Assembly: GCA_020201415.1 (NCBI GenBank)
Contig: JAIVGW010000105.1
Span: 1 to 5,313, forward strand
DNA: 5,313 nt
Direction of reading: 5' to 3'
Source: Lentisphaerota bacterium
GTDB taxonomy: Bacteria; Verrucomicrobiota; Kiritimatiellia; JAAZAB01
The notes below the pieces were generated by a model, which saw only the letters and a program-made list of their open reading frames with translations, searched no databases and was not told the DNA's origin. The stretch's first letter is position 1. Each line of letters begins with the position of its first letter. Positions 1 to 5,313 of the stretch are shown piece by piece. Both the position numbers and the translations under genes were made by a program.

Positions 1-949
1 ATTCAATGTTGCGCAGCACTTCCTCAGGCAGAAATTCTTCAAGGCGCATGACCAGCGAGTCCTTGAAATCAATCAGGGCGTTTTCATTCAAGTCGGCATG
101 CTCGGTGATCTGCCGGCCGCGCAGCATCTCAAGTCCCAGGAGGCCGGTGCTGAAAATGTCGGATTGGATGAAGCCCGGCTCACGACGATGGATTTCGGGC
201 GCCATGTAGAGCGGACTGCCCAGCAAAATGTTAACTCGCTCGCCGATGCGCGCGGCGCGGCCGAAGTCCACCAGCTTGACGGTGCCCTGGGCGTCGATCA
301 TGATGTTGGTGGGCTTGATGTCGCTGTGAATAAAGCCGTGGTCGTGCAGTACCGCCAGCCCGCGCAGCACGTTGCGCAAAATGTGCAGGGCCGCGCCTGT
401 ATGCAGGCTGACCCGGTCCTTTTCCACGCGGAACAACACGCGGGTAAACCGCTTCCATTCCGCGGCGGTGCTATTCGCTCGGGCTTCCTCAAGCTGTTTC
501 GGGTTGAGCAGAAACTGCAGATCGATGCCGTCAATGGCCTGCATCTGCATGTAGCCGATGCCGTTGCATTCTTCGTAAAAATCGCGCGACACGAGGTTGA
601 TGTTGTTGATCGGTTGCAGTAGCGAAATCTGTTTGGCGATGCGCCCCATGTCCGTCCAGTATTTGGCCAGGCTTGAATAAATGCTTGGGTCGAAGAGCTT
701 GATGGCATGATGCGTCAGGCACCCGCGGGCGCCATGACGGGTGCCCAGGAAAACGACTCCCTGCCGTCCGTGGCCCAGTTCCTTGACAAACTGGTAAGCT
801 ACGGGGTAAGGTATGCAACGGTTGTGCAGGATGGCGCGGAAGTTGTCGATGACCTCTTCAAATTCAGGATCCACGGGTTGGCTGCCGACGCCGGTTCCCG
901 GCGCAAACTGTGTCGCGCGGTTCAACCGCGAGGTCTGTTCCATCAACAT
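1..949 (-). CDS. Hanks-type serine/threonine protein kinase, C-terminus cut by window edge
   Basis: Reading the minus strand from 949 to 1 gives an uninterrupted frame of 316 codons with the subdomains of a eukaryotic-like Ser/Thr kinase in order. These are the glycine-rich loop ELGHGRQGVVFLG (57-69), the ATP-anchoring lysine in HAIK (K84), the catalytic loop HSDIKPTN (208-215, base D210, K212, N215), DFG (228-230), the activation segment ending MAPEI (249-253), and the helix F motif SDIFSTG (263-269). It should phosphorylate Ser/Thr on unknown targets. No membrane segment lies in the visible part; about 50 residues precede the kinase fold. Oddities: HRD is HSD (a non-RD kinase), Q107 sits where the helix C glutamate is expected, and about 30 extra residues (roughly 150-180) lie before helix E. 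I chose ATG 949 because AGGAAA precedes it and the apparent promoter would start transcription near 978. ATG 976 has no Shine-Dalgarno and would be nearly leaderless; ATG 943 is also possible. The gene diverges from the rsmD operon. Kinase identity is near certain; substrate and C-terminal domains are unknown. Confidence 0.93.
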   Translation of the reverse strand, partial: MLMEQTSRLNRATQFAPGTGVGSQPVDPEFEEVIDNFRAILHNRCIPYPVAYQFVKELGHGRQGVVFLGTRHGARGCLTHHAIKLFDPSIYSSLAKYWTDMGRIAKQISLLQPINNINLVSRDFYEECNGIGYMQMQAIDGIDLQFLLNPKQLEEARANSTAAEWKRFTRVLFRVEKDRVSLHTGAALHILRNVLRGLAVLHDHGFIHSDIKPTNIMIDAQGTVKLVDFGRAARIGERVNILLGSPLYMAPEIHRREPGFIQSDIFSTGLLGLEMLRGRQITEHADLNENALIDFKDSLVMRLEEFLPEEVLRNIE

Positions 950-951
950 TG

Positions 952-957
952 TTTCCT
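952..957 (-). promoter_or_regulatory. Ribosome binding site deciding the kinase start
   Basis: On the minus strand AGGAAA lies three bases before the ATG at 949 (AGGA to ATG is four bases) and nine bases before the in-frame ATG at 943. No comparable site precedes the upstream in-frame ATG at 976. This supports initiation at 949 or 943 rather than 976. Confidence 0.5.
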
Positions 958-984
958 GTTCTTCCAAGCTGGTCATGTCGATAA

Positions 985-1012
985 ATGATATACGATGACC
1001 GGCGCATGGCAA
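985..1012 (-). promoter_or_regulatory. Sigma70-like promoter for the kinase gene
   Basis: On the minus strand TTGCCA (1012 to 1007, five of six to TTGACA) is followed after 16 bp by TATCAT (990 to 985, five of six to TATAAT). Transcription would begin near 978, giving a leader of about 29 bases before ATG 949. Position, spacing and orientation all fit the divergent kinase gene. The consensus used is the general bacterial housekeeping one; the lineage is unknown. Confidence 0.6.
986..994 (+). promoter_or_regulatory. Possible extended -10 promoter for the rsmD operon
   Basis: TGATATACG matches the extended -10 form TGn-TATAnn, with four of six bases in the hexamer. It would start transcription near 1001, about 34 bases before the rsmD start. 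No convincing -35 hexamer lies 16-18 bp upstream. It overlaps the -10 of the leftward kinase promoter, so the two could compete for polymerase. It is the best candidate between the divergent genes, but the call is weak. Confidence 0.3.
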
Positions 1013-1023
1013 GCAGTTATTTT

Positions 1024-1028
1024 GGAGG
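1024..1028 (+). promoter_or_regulatory. Shine-Dalgarno that fixes the TTG start of rsmD
   Basis: GGAGG sits six bases before TTG at 1035. The next in-frame TTG (1041) would be twelve bases away, and the family N-terminus RITGG starts right after, with no in-frame ATG nearby. This supports the rare TTG start. Confidence 0.75.
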
Positions 1029-1034
1029 TGCGCC

Positions 1035-1661
1035 TTGGCTTTGCGAATTACTGGCGGTAACCTGGGCGGTCGTTTGATCAAGGTGCCGCCGAGGGCGGTG
1101 CGACCCACGCAGGATCGGGTGCGCGCGGCGGTCTTTTCCATGCTCGCCGCCGCTTTACCTGGCGCGCGGGTGCTGGACTTGTTTGCCGGATCTGGTGCTT
1201 TGGGACTGGAAGCGTTCAGCCGCGGAGCAACCAGCGTTGTCTGGGTCGAACGGCAATATCGTGTCTGGCAGGTGCTCTGCGATAATGTGCGGGCGCTCAA
1301 CGGCGGCAGGACCCCGGCAACCAGGTTGGCGCAGGCCGGCGCAGCAGACGCCTGCGTCTGTCTGCACGACGATGTATTGCGCTTTCTGCGACGGGTCGCC
1401 CTCCTGCCGGTTCGTCCGCGTTTTACGCTGGTGCTGGCCGATCCCCCGTATGATTGTGCTGGTGTGCTGGCAAAAAAAATCTTGTCGGCCCTGTTGCATG
1501 CTGATATCTTGGCGTCAAATGCCTTTGTGGCGCTGGAACATGCCGGTGACTTTGCCGCGGCGAATGACGCGGCCTGGCAATTGTGGCGTACCAGAAAATA
1601 CGGGGCGACATGTGTGAGCGTTTTGCGCCGCATGCCGGCCGGGGAGGAGGCGGATGCGTAG
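1035..1661 (+). CDS. rsmD: 16S rRNA (guanine-N2)-methyltransferase RsmD
   Basis: A 208-residue protein, the usual size for RsmD, which in the E. coli family member methylates N2 of G966 in 16S rRNA using S-adenosylmethionine during 30S assembly. Visible family marks are the N-terminal RITGGNLGGR (4-13), RPTQDRVRAAVF (23-34), the SAM-binding motif VLDLFAGSGALGLEA (46-60) followed by SRGA, the acidic residue ending strand 2 (VVWVER, 68-73), and the catalytic DPPY (136-139). Residues 91-107 (after NVRALNG) look like a small alanine-rich extension between the usual strands. The start is TTG at 1035, chosen for its GGAGG. It is the first gene of the plus-strand operon, and its last 8 bases overlap coaD, whose GGAGG lies inside the rsmD 3' end. 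An A8 tract at 1472-1479 could cause some slippage, but the frame is intact. Confidence 0.95.
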   Translation: MALRITGGNLGGRLIKVPPRAVRPTQDRVRAAVFSMLAAALPGARVLDLFAGSGALGLEAFSRGATSVVWVERQYRVWQVLCDNVRALNGGRTPATRLAQAGAADACVCLHDDVLRFLRRVALLPVRPRFTLVLADPPYDCAGVLAKKILSALLHADILASNAFVALEHAGDFAAANDAAWQLWRTRKYGATCVSVLRRMPAGEEADA

Positions 1662-2136
1662 CCTGGCCATCTATCCAGGGACATTTGATCCCCTGACATT
1701 GGGGCATGTAGACCTGTTACAGCGGGGTTTGTGTCTTTTCGACAAAGTCATTTTGGCGGTATCCCCCGGGCGGCATAAGGAGCCGCTTTTTACGCTGGAT
1801 GAGCGCTTGGATATGGCGCGTCGGCTGGCGCATGACATGCCGGGAGTGGAAGTTGATAGTTTTGACGGTCTGTTGGTGGATTACGCGCGGCAGCGCCGGG
1901 CAGGGGCAATCATTCGCGGCGTGCGGGCTTTTTCCGACTTCGAATACGAATTCCAGATGGCTCTGACCAACCGGCGCCTGGCTCCGGACATAGAGACCAT
2001 TTTTCTGATGCCCAATGAGACCTACAGCTATATTAGTTCCAGCTTGGTGCGCGAGGTGGCTCGGCTGGGCGGCGACACCGGCTCGTTCGTGCCGGATTTT
2101 GTTCAATGTGCGCTGCGCGGAAAGTGGACTTCATGA
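1654..2136 (+). CDS. coaD: Phosphopantetheine adenylyltransferase
   Basis: A 160-residue protein, the standard length for bacterial CoaD. It transfers AMP from ATP to 4'-phosphopantetheine to form dephospho-CoA, the penultimate step of CoA synthesis in the cytosol. The nucleotidyltransferase signature is clear: YPGTFDPLTLGH (7-18) with the T-x-G-H motif at 15-18. K42 in the HKEPLFTLDER segment, IIRGVRAFSDFEYEFQMA (86-103, including R88), NRRLAPDIETIFLMP (106-120) and ISSSLVRE (127-134) follow. All expected catalytic and ligand-binding blocks are present, so the enzyme should be active. The ATG at 1654 has GGAGG six bases upstream and overlaps the end of rsmD. The stop shares ATGA with the DUF177 gene. 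CoA supply connects it to the fatty acid genes downstream, since acyl carrier protein takes its phosphopantetheine arm from CoA. Confidence 0.97.
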   Translation: MRSLAIYPGTFDPLTLGHVDLLQRGLCLFDKVILAVSPGRHKEPLFTLDERLDMARRLAHDMPGVEVDSFDGLLVDYARQRRAGAIIRGVRAFSDFEYEFQMALTNRRLAPDIETIFLMPNETYSYISSSLVREVARLGGDTGSFVPDFVQCALRGKWTS

Positions 2137-2648
2137 TTATTGATTCCGGATCTTTGCGCAAGCGCCCCATGCATTTGCGGAGAGAAATGCCGGGCGCCCT
2201 CCTGGAACTGGAGCGGGAGCCGTTTTTGCGTTGTCCCGCGGATGTGCATTGCGATCTGCACGCGGAATGCGTGGGCGGGGAATTACTGGTGCGCGGCCGA
2301 CTGACCGTGGTGCTGGAATGCCTTTGTTCCCGTTGCGGAAAATGGTTTTCCCGTCGTCTGGAAGTGAGTGACTTCACCAGGGTTTTTCCCATGCCTGCGG
2401 GGAATGAGTCAATTGACTTGACCACGGACATCCGTGAAGATATCATTCTCAGCTTCCCGTCGAATTGGCTTTGCGGGGAATCCTGTCGGGGACTGTGTCC
2501 GGTTTGCGGCGCCGACTTGAATGATGGCGATTGCGCCTGTCGTGAGCAAACCCCGCCCGGCTGGGCCGGAGCATGGGATGTGTTGAATCTTGAGCTGGAC
2601 CGGAAAAAAAACGGTCCGGCGCGCAGTGGCAATATGGAGGATAAATAG
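2133..2648 (+). CDS. DUF177 (YceD-like) protein preceding rpmF
   Basis: A 171-residue protein assigned to the DUF177/YceD family by position directly before rpmF and by its architecture. It has a beta-rich N-terminal half, then LTVVLECLCSRCGKWF (57-72), an acidic patch DLTTDIREDIILSFP (95-109), and a C-terminal CRGLCPVCGADLN (118-130) with CAC (134-136). The cysteines C63, C65, C68, C114, C118, C122, C125, C134 and C136 could bind zinc, which is inference. The family is linked to 23S rRNA and 50S accumulation; the mechanism is not settled. I prefer ATG 2133, which overlaps the coaD stop as ATGA and gives the family-like start MIIDSGSLR. ATG 2106 would add nine residues and overlap coaD by 31 bases. 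The last stretch (LDRKKNGPARSGNMEDK) is basic and probably disordered. Its TAG stop directly abuts the rpmF ATG. Confidence 0.87.
   Translation: MIIDSGSLRKRPMHLRREMPGALLELEREPFLRCPADVHCDLHAECVGGELLVRGRLTVVLECLCSRCGKWFSRRLEVSDFTRVFPMPAGNESIDLTTDIREDIILSFPSNWLCGESCRGLCPVCGADLNDGDCACREQTPPGWAGAWDVLNLELDRKKNGPARSGNMEDK
2597..2617 (+). other. Small hairpin with A8 loop just upstream of rpmF
   Basis: GGACCG (2597-2602) and CGGTCC (2612-2617) form a perfect 6-bp stem around a nine-base loop of G plus eight A. It lies in the 3' end of the DUF177 gene, 18 bases before the rpmF Shine-Dalgarno. It has no following T run, so it is not an intrinsic terminator. Stems this short occur by chance at this scale, so function is speculative. 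Confidence 0.3.
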
Positions 2649-2831
2649 ATGGCCGTTCCAAAACGTAAGAAATCAAAGAGCCGGGTGCGCATGCACCGGC
2701 AGACGCACCGCACCACCGTGCCCGCCGCCAAGCCCTGTCCCAATTGTGGCGCCGTGCAACGGACACATCGTGTATGTACCGCCTGTGGCTATTACCGTGA
2801 ACGCCAGGTATTGACCATTACCGCCGAGTAA
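2649..2831 (+). CDS. rpmF: 50S ribosomal protein L32
   Basis: A 60-residue basic protein with the hallmark L32 N-terminus MAVPKRKKSKSRVRMHR, where initiator methionine is normally removed. A zinc ribbon follows, formed by CPNC (30-33) and CTAC (43-46), with GYYRERQVL after it. All four cysteines are present, so this is the zinc-binding C+ form. Some bacteria carry a cysteine-less paralog used under zinc limitation; none is seen here. It is a structural part of the large ribosomal subunit. The ATG directly follows the TAG of the DUF177 gene, with GGAGG eight bases upstream (2636-2640), so translation is probably coupled. The rpmF-plsX linkage is widespread in bacteria. Confidence 0.97.
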   Translation: MAVPKRKKSKSRVRMHRQTHRTTVPAAKPCPNCGAVQRTHRVCTACGYYRERQVLTITAE

Positions 2832-2839
2832 AATCGGCG
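2822..2839 (+). other. Hairpin spanning the rpmF stop codon
   Basis: CGCCGA (2822-2827) and TCGGCG (2834-2839) form a perfect 6-bp stem with the loop GTAAAA, which contains the rpmF TAA stop. An A run rather than a T run follows, so it does not look like a terminator on this strand. It fills the start of the 29-bp gap before plsX, whose own ribosome binding site is weak. It might affect mRNA processing or plsX translation, but that is only inference. Confidence 0.35.
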
Positions 2840-2860
2840 TAAAAACGGTGTTGTGACAAT

Positions 2861-3736
2861 ATGCAAATAGCTGTTGATGCCATGGGCGGCGATTATGCAC
2901 CCGATGCGGTGGTGGCGGGTGCAGTCCGGGCCGCTGCGCAGCTGCAGGGGCTCAGTAAAATCATTCTGGTGGGCAATACTGACGCTATCAAGGCGAGTTT
3001 TGCCGCGCAACGGTTGAAGATCCCCGAGCGCATTGCCTTGCAACATGCTTCCGAGGTGATCGGCATGGACGAGGCCCCGGCCAACGCCGTCCGCCGCAAA
3101 AAGGATTCCTCCATCAGCCGGGCGGTGGACCTGGTGAAGGCGGGGCAGGTGCGCGGCATGATTTCCGCCGGCAATACCGGGGCCGTGGTGGTGGCCGCCA
3201 CCTTGAAGTTGCGGCCCCTGGCCGGTATTGACCGACCGGCGATTGCCGCTGTCATGCCCACCCCCCGCAAGCCGTTTGTTCTGATTGATGCCGGCGCCAA
3301 TACCGATTGCAACCCGAAAATGCTTTTGCAGTTTGCGGCCATGGGCGTGGTTTACGCCCGTGAGATCCTAGGCTGCGACAATCCTGAAGGTGAGATCGAT
3401 GTGGCGGTCTGCGATGGTTTTGTCGGCAATGTAATCCTCAAGACCAGTGAAAGTGTCGCGCACGCCGTTGGCCGTTGGATCAAGACGGAGTTTGGACGCA
3501 ACCCCCTGCGGCTGCTGGGCGCCTTGATGTTGACCGGCGCGCTGCGGGCCATGCGGGACCGGATGAATCCGGAAATGTACGGCGGCGCGCCCCTGCTGGG
3601 AGTGAACGGTCTGTGCATCATTTCCCACGGGTCATCATCGCCCCAGGCGATTTTCCATGCCATCCGTACCGTACGCGATTGCGCCAATTTGAATTTGAAT
3701 GAACAAATCATCAGGAGTGTGGAGGGTTTAAAGTGA
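2861..3736 (+). CDS. plsX: Phosphate acyltransferase PlsX with an internal in-frame gap
   Basis: PlsX makes acyl phosphate from acyl-ACP and phosphate, feeding PlsY in phospholipid synthesis; it is a peripheral membrane enzyme. Family blocks are IAVDAMGGDYAPD (3-15), EVIGMDEAPANAVRRKKDSS (65-84), ISAGNTGAVV (101-110), IDRPAIAAVMPT (123-134), LIDAGANTDCNP (141-152), DVAVCDGFVGNVILK (180-194), YGGAPLLGVNG (240-250) and HGSSSPQAIFHAIR (256-269). The protein has 291 residues against roughly 330-345 for most members. The shortfall is concentrated at one point: GCDNP (171-175) runs through EGEI directly into DVAVCDGF. Members I remember have about 45 residues there, including LLN/SxGxExxKGN and INFIGNVEGRD-like blocks. 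The frame stays open, so this is not a frameshift. Activity is uncertain. The start has only a weak GGTG ten bases upstream, and the gene overlaps fabH by GTGA. Confidence 0.92.
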   Translation: MQIAVDAMGGDYAPDAVVAGAVRAAAQLQGLSKIILVGNTDAIKASFAAQRLKIPERIALQHASEVIGMDEAPANAVRRKKDSSISRAVDLVKAGQVRGMISAGNTGAVVVAATLKLRPLAGIDRPAIAAVMPTPRKPFVLIDAGANTDCNPKMLLQFAAMGVVYAREILGCDNPEGEIDVAVCDGFVGNVILKTSESVAHAVGRWIKTEFGRNPLRLLGALMLTGALRAMRDRMNPEMYGGAPLLGVNGLCIISHGSSSPQAIFHAIRTVRDCANLNLNEQIIRSVEGLK

Positions 3737-4749
3737 GCAACTGCACAGGGAGCGATGGCGTCGGGCCGGAGGCGCCGGTGGGCATTGTCGCCACAGGGTC
3801 ATATCTGCCGGAAAAGATTTTAACGAACGCCGATCTGGTTGACATGGTGGACACTTCCGACGAATGGATCACCACGCGCACCGGCATCCGGGAACGCCAC
3901 ATAGCCGCCGCGGATCAGGCTACGTCGGATCTTGCGGCGCGTGCCGCCGAACGCGCCTTGAGCCAGGCCGGCCTGACCGCCGTTGATCTGGATCTGATCA
4001 TCGTCGCCACCATTACCCCTGACATGTTTTTTCCCAGCACCGCCTGTTTCGTGCAGAAACATCTTGGCGCCAGTCGGGCGGCCTGTTTTGATCTCCAGGC
4101 GGCTTGTTCCGGTTTTATTTTCGCCTTGGAGACGGCGCGCCGGATGATAGAGGGCGGCGGATTCCGCAACGCCCTGGTCATCGGCGCTGAAAAACTGAGT
4201 GGCATTACCGATTGGACCGATCGTTCCACCTGTGTATTGTTCGGCGATGGGGCCGGCGCAGCCATCCTGACGAGAAGTCACGATGCCCATGCCATTCTTA
4301 AAACGGTTATGGCTTCGGACGGCAATCTCAGCCATCTGTTGAACCTGCCCGGCGGCGGCAGCCGCAATCCGACTTCCGAGCAAACTTTGCACGATCGCCT
4401 GCACTACCTGAAGATGGCCGGGCGCGAGGTTTTCAAATACGCCGTGGGGTCCATGCTAAACGCCTCCAATGAGGCTTTGAAGCAAAGCGGGGTGAAAATC
4501 GATGACATTGCCTGCATCATTCCGCATCAGGCAAATCTGCGGATTGTACAGGCGATCGGGCAGCGTCTGGGCGCCCCCGTGGAAAAATATTATCTGAATC
4601 TCGATCGATGCGGCAATATGTCGGCGGCGTCCGTGCCGGTGGCGTTGGACGAGGCGGCGGCCGCCGGCCGGCTCAAACGCGGGGACCTGGTTTTACTGAT
4701 GGCCTTTGGCGGTGGGTTTACCTGGGGCGCTTCGATCATAAAATGGTGA
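3733..4749 (+). CDS. fabH: 3-oxoacyl-ACP synthase III (beta-ketoacyl-ACP synthase III)
   Basis: A 338-residue thiolase-fold enzyme that condenses acyl-CoA, usually acetyl-CoA, with malonyl-ACP to start fatty acid synthesis. The Cys-His-Asn triad is complete: C125 in DLQAACSGF, H265 in IIPHQANLR, and N295 in DRCGNMSAAS. The His-Asn spacing of 30 equals that of the E. coli enzyme. Other family marks are GSYLPEKILTN (22-32), DEWITTRTGIRERH (43-56), LFGDGAGAAIL (169-179), GREVFKYAV (230-238) and the C-terminal FGGGFTWGASIIKW. Met296 replaces the more usual Thr in GNTSAAS, and Cys293 the usual Tyr or aromatic residue; these are minor changes. About a dozen extra residues precede the conserved start. 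The GTG start at 3733 overlaps the plsX stop in GTGA and has GGAGG seven bases upstream, supporting coupled translation. Acyl primer preference cannot be told from the sequence. Confidence 0.97.
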   Translation: MSNCTGSDGVGPEAPVGIVATGSYLPEKILTNADLVDMVDTSDEWITTRTGIRERHIAAADQATSDLAARAAERALSQAGLTAVDLDLIIVATITPDMFFPSTACFVQKHLGASRAACFDLQAACSGFIFALETARRMIEGGGFRNALVIGAEKLSGITDWTDRSTCVLFGDGAGAAILTRSHDAHAILKTVMASDGNLSHLLNLPGGGSRNPTSEQTLHDRLHYLKMAGREVFKYAVGSMLNASNEALKQSGVKIDDIACIIPHQANLRIVQAIGQRLGAPVEKYYLNLDRCGNMSAASVPVALDEAAAAGRLKRGDLVLLMAFGGGFTWGASIIKW

Positions 4750-4763
4750 ACCAAGGAGAAGAC

Positions 4764-5313
4764 ATGCAGGCGAATATTGCTTTGGTGTGCGCGGGGCAGG
4801 GTGCCCAGGCGGTGGGCATGGGCCGCGATTTGCTGGATATATTTCCGGATGGGCGGACCCTGTTTGACCAGGCCTCCGATACCCTGGGTTTTGATTTGGC
4901 GCGCATTTGTTTTGAAGGTCCCGAAACCGAATTGCTGCGTTCGGACGTATGTCAGCCGGCGATTTTCACGGTTAGCGTCATCTGTGCCCGGGCCTTGCAG
5001 GCGCGGTTGCCGGCCTTGGCCCAGCCCGGCGGCATGGCCGGGCTGAGTCTGGGTGAATGGACGGCACTGCACCTGGCCGGCGCTATTTCCTTTGTTGATG
5101 CTTTGGAAGTGTTGCAGGCGCGCGGGCGTTTCATGCAGGAGGCTTGTGAAGCCGAGCCGGGTGCGATGTTGAGCGTGATCGGTCTGGATTCCGCCCGCCT
5201 GGAGCAGCTGGCCGGGGAGGCCGGAGTGGAAGTGGCCAATTTCAATTCACCGGAGCAGACTGTGCTGTCCGGCCGTCGCGCAAGTATAGCGCGGGCGGAG
5301 CAACTGGCGCGGG
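4764..5313 (+). CDS. fabD: Malonyl-CoA:ACP transacylase FabD, C-terminus cut by window edge
   Basis: The first 183 codons of a protein usually about 300-315 residues long. FabD moves malonyl from CoA to acyl carrier protein through a serine ester, supplying FabH and the elongating synthases. Visible motifs are the N-terminal ALVCAGQGAQ (6-15), QPAIFTV (64-70), the nucleophile elbow GLSLGEWTAL (93-102) with catalytic S95, and QARGRFMQEA (118-127), whose R120 should bind the malonyl carboxylate. NFNSPEQTVLSG (159-170) follows. The catalytic histidine and the rest lie beyond 5313. Leu94 replaces the histidine of the common GHSLGE motif, which I associate with some PVC-group members; also the N-terminal VFPGQGSQ is VCAGQGAQ here. 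The ATG at 4764 has AAGGAG five bases upstream and lies 14 bp after fabH. fabG and acpP commonly follow in this kind of cluster but are not visible. Confidence 0.95.
   Translation, partial: MQANIALVCAGQGAQAVGMGRDLLDIFPDGRTLFDQASDTLGFDLARICFEGPETELLRSDVCQPAIFTVSVICARALQARLPALAQPGGMAGLSLGEWTALHLAGAISFVDALEVLQARGRFMQEACEAEPGAMLSVIGLDSARLEQLAGEAGVEVANFNSPEQTVLSGRRASIARAEQLAR

Noticed and set aside
98..622. A 174-codon plus-strand open frame
   Set aside because: It lies antisense to the kinase gene, whose motifs are unmistakable on the minus strand; its own translation shows no recognisable domain.
950..976. ATG at 976 as the kinase start
   Set aside because: It lacks a Shine-Dalgarno and lies only about two bases after the predicted transcription start. 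ATG 949 has AGGAAA just upstream.
1472..1479. A8 tract in rsmD considered as a programmed frameshift site
   Set aside because: The zero frame continues to a normal RsmD C-terminus, and neither shifted frame gives a sensible alternative product.
2106..2132. Upstream ATG at 2106 as the DUF177 start
   Set aside because: It would overlap coaD by 31 bases. ATG 2133 gives the usual ATGA overlap and a family-like N-terminus.
2597..2617. Hairpin considered as an intrinsic terminator
   Set aside because: The A8 run is in the loop and no T run follows the stem. It also lies inside a coding region of a tightly packed operon.
2033..2743. A 236-codon minus-strand open frame
   Set aside because: It covers the end of coaD, all of the DUF177 gene and part of rpmF in antisense. 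Its low-complexity Arg/Ser/Pro-rich translation is typical of a GC-rich shadow frame.
3820..4404. A 194-codon minus-strand open frame
   Set aside because: It is antisense to fabH, which has a complete catalytic triad and full family length.

Overview
The window is a GC-rich, densely coded bacterial chromosome segment. It holds one divergent, incomplete protein kinase gene on the minus strand (1-949) and a compact plus-strand housekeeping operon from about 1035 to the right edge. Gene order is rsmD, coaD, DUF177 (yceD-like), rpmF, plsX, fabH, fabD. The yceD-rpmF-plsX-fabH-fabD order is a classic bacterial arrangement linking ribosome biogenesis to fatty acid and phospholipid synthesis. Here it is joined at the front to rsmD-coaD, another common pair. 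The organism cannot be named from the sequence. The Hanks-type kinase beside housekeeping genes and the GLSLGE form of the FabD active-site motif (usually GHSLGE) lead me to suspect the Planctomycetes-Verrucomicrobia-Chlamydiae group, perhaps a Kiritimatiella/Lentisphaera-like lineage. That is a low-confidence inference.

Layout: positions 1-949 carry the N-terminal 316 codons of a serine/threonine kinase, which runs off the left edge. Positions 950-1034 are the only real intergenic regulatory space. They hold a good sigma70-like promoter facing left (TTGCCA, 16 bp, TATCAT) for the kinase and a weaker extended -10 candidate facing right for the operon. From 1035 on, genes overlap (rsmD/coaD by 8 bp; coaD/DUF177 by 4 bp; plsX/fabH by 4 bp), abut (DUF177/rpmF, 0 bp) or are separated by short gaps (rpmF/plsX 29 bp; fabH/fabD 14 bp). 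This is the pattern of one translationally coupled transcript. No terminator, tRNA, rRNA, mobile element or CRISPR array was seen.

How the genes fit together: RsmD methylates 16S rRNA and L32 (rpmF) is a 50S protein. The DUF177 protein is a family linked to 23S rRNA/50S assembly. CoaD makes dephospho-CoA, the precursor of the CoA and acyl carrier protein cofactor. FabD loads malonyl onto acyl carrier protein, FabH starts chain synthesis, and PlsX converts the acyl-ACP product into acyl phosphate for phospholipid synthesis. The operon therefore covers ribosome maturation, CoA supply, fatty acid initiation and entry into membrane lipid.

The most notable observation is that PlsX is 291 residues with a clean in-frame gap of about 40-45 residues between residues 175 and 180. 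A highly conserved family motif (LLN/SxGxExxKG) would normally lie there. It is either a real structural variant or an assembly/strain deletion. Also notable is the kinase, a non-RD enzyme (HSD in the catalytic loop) with Gln where the helix C Glu is expected.
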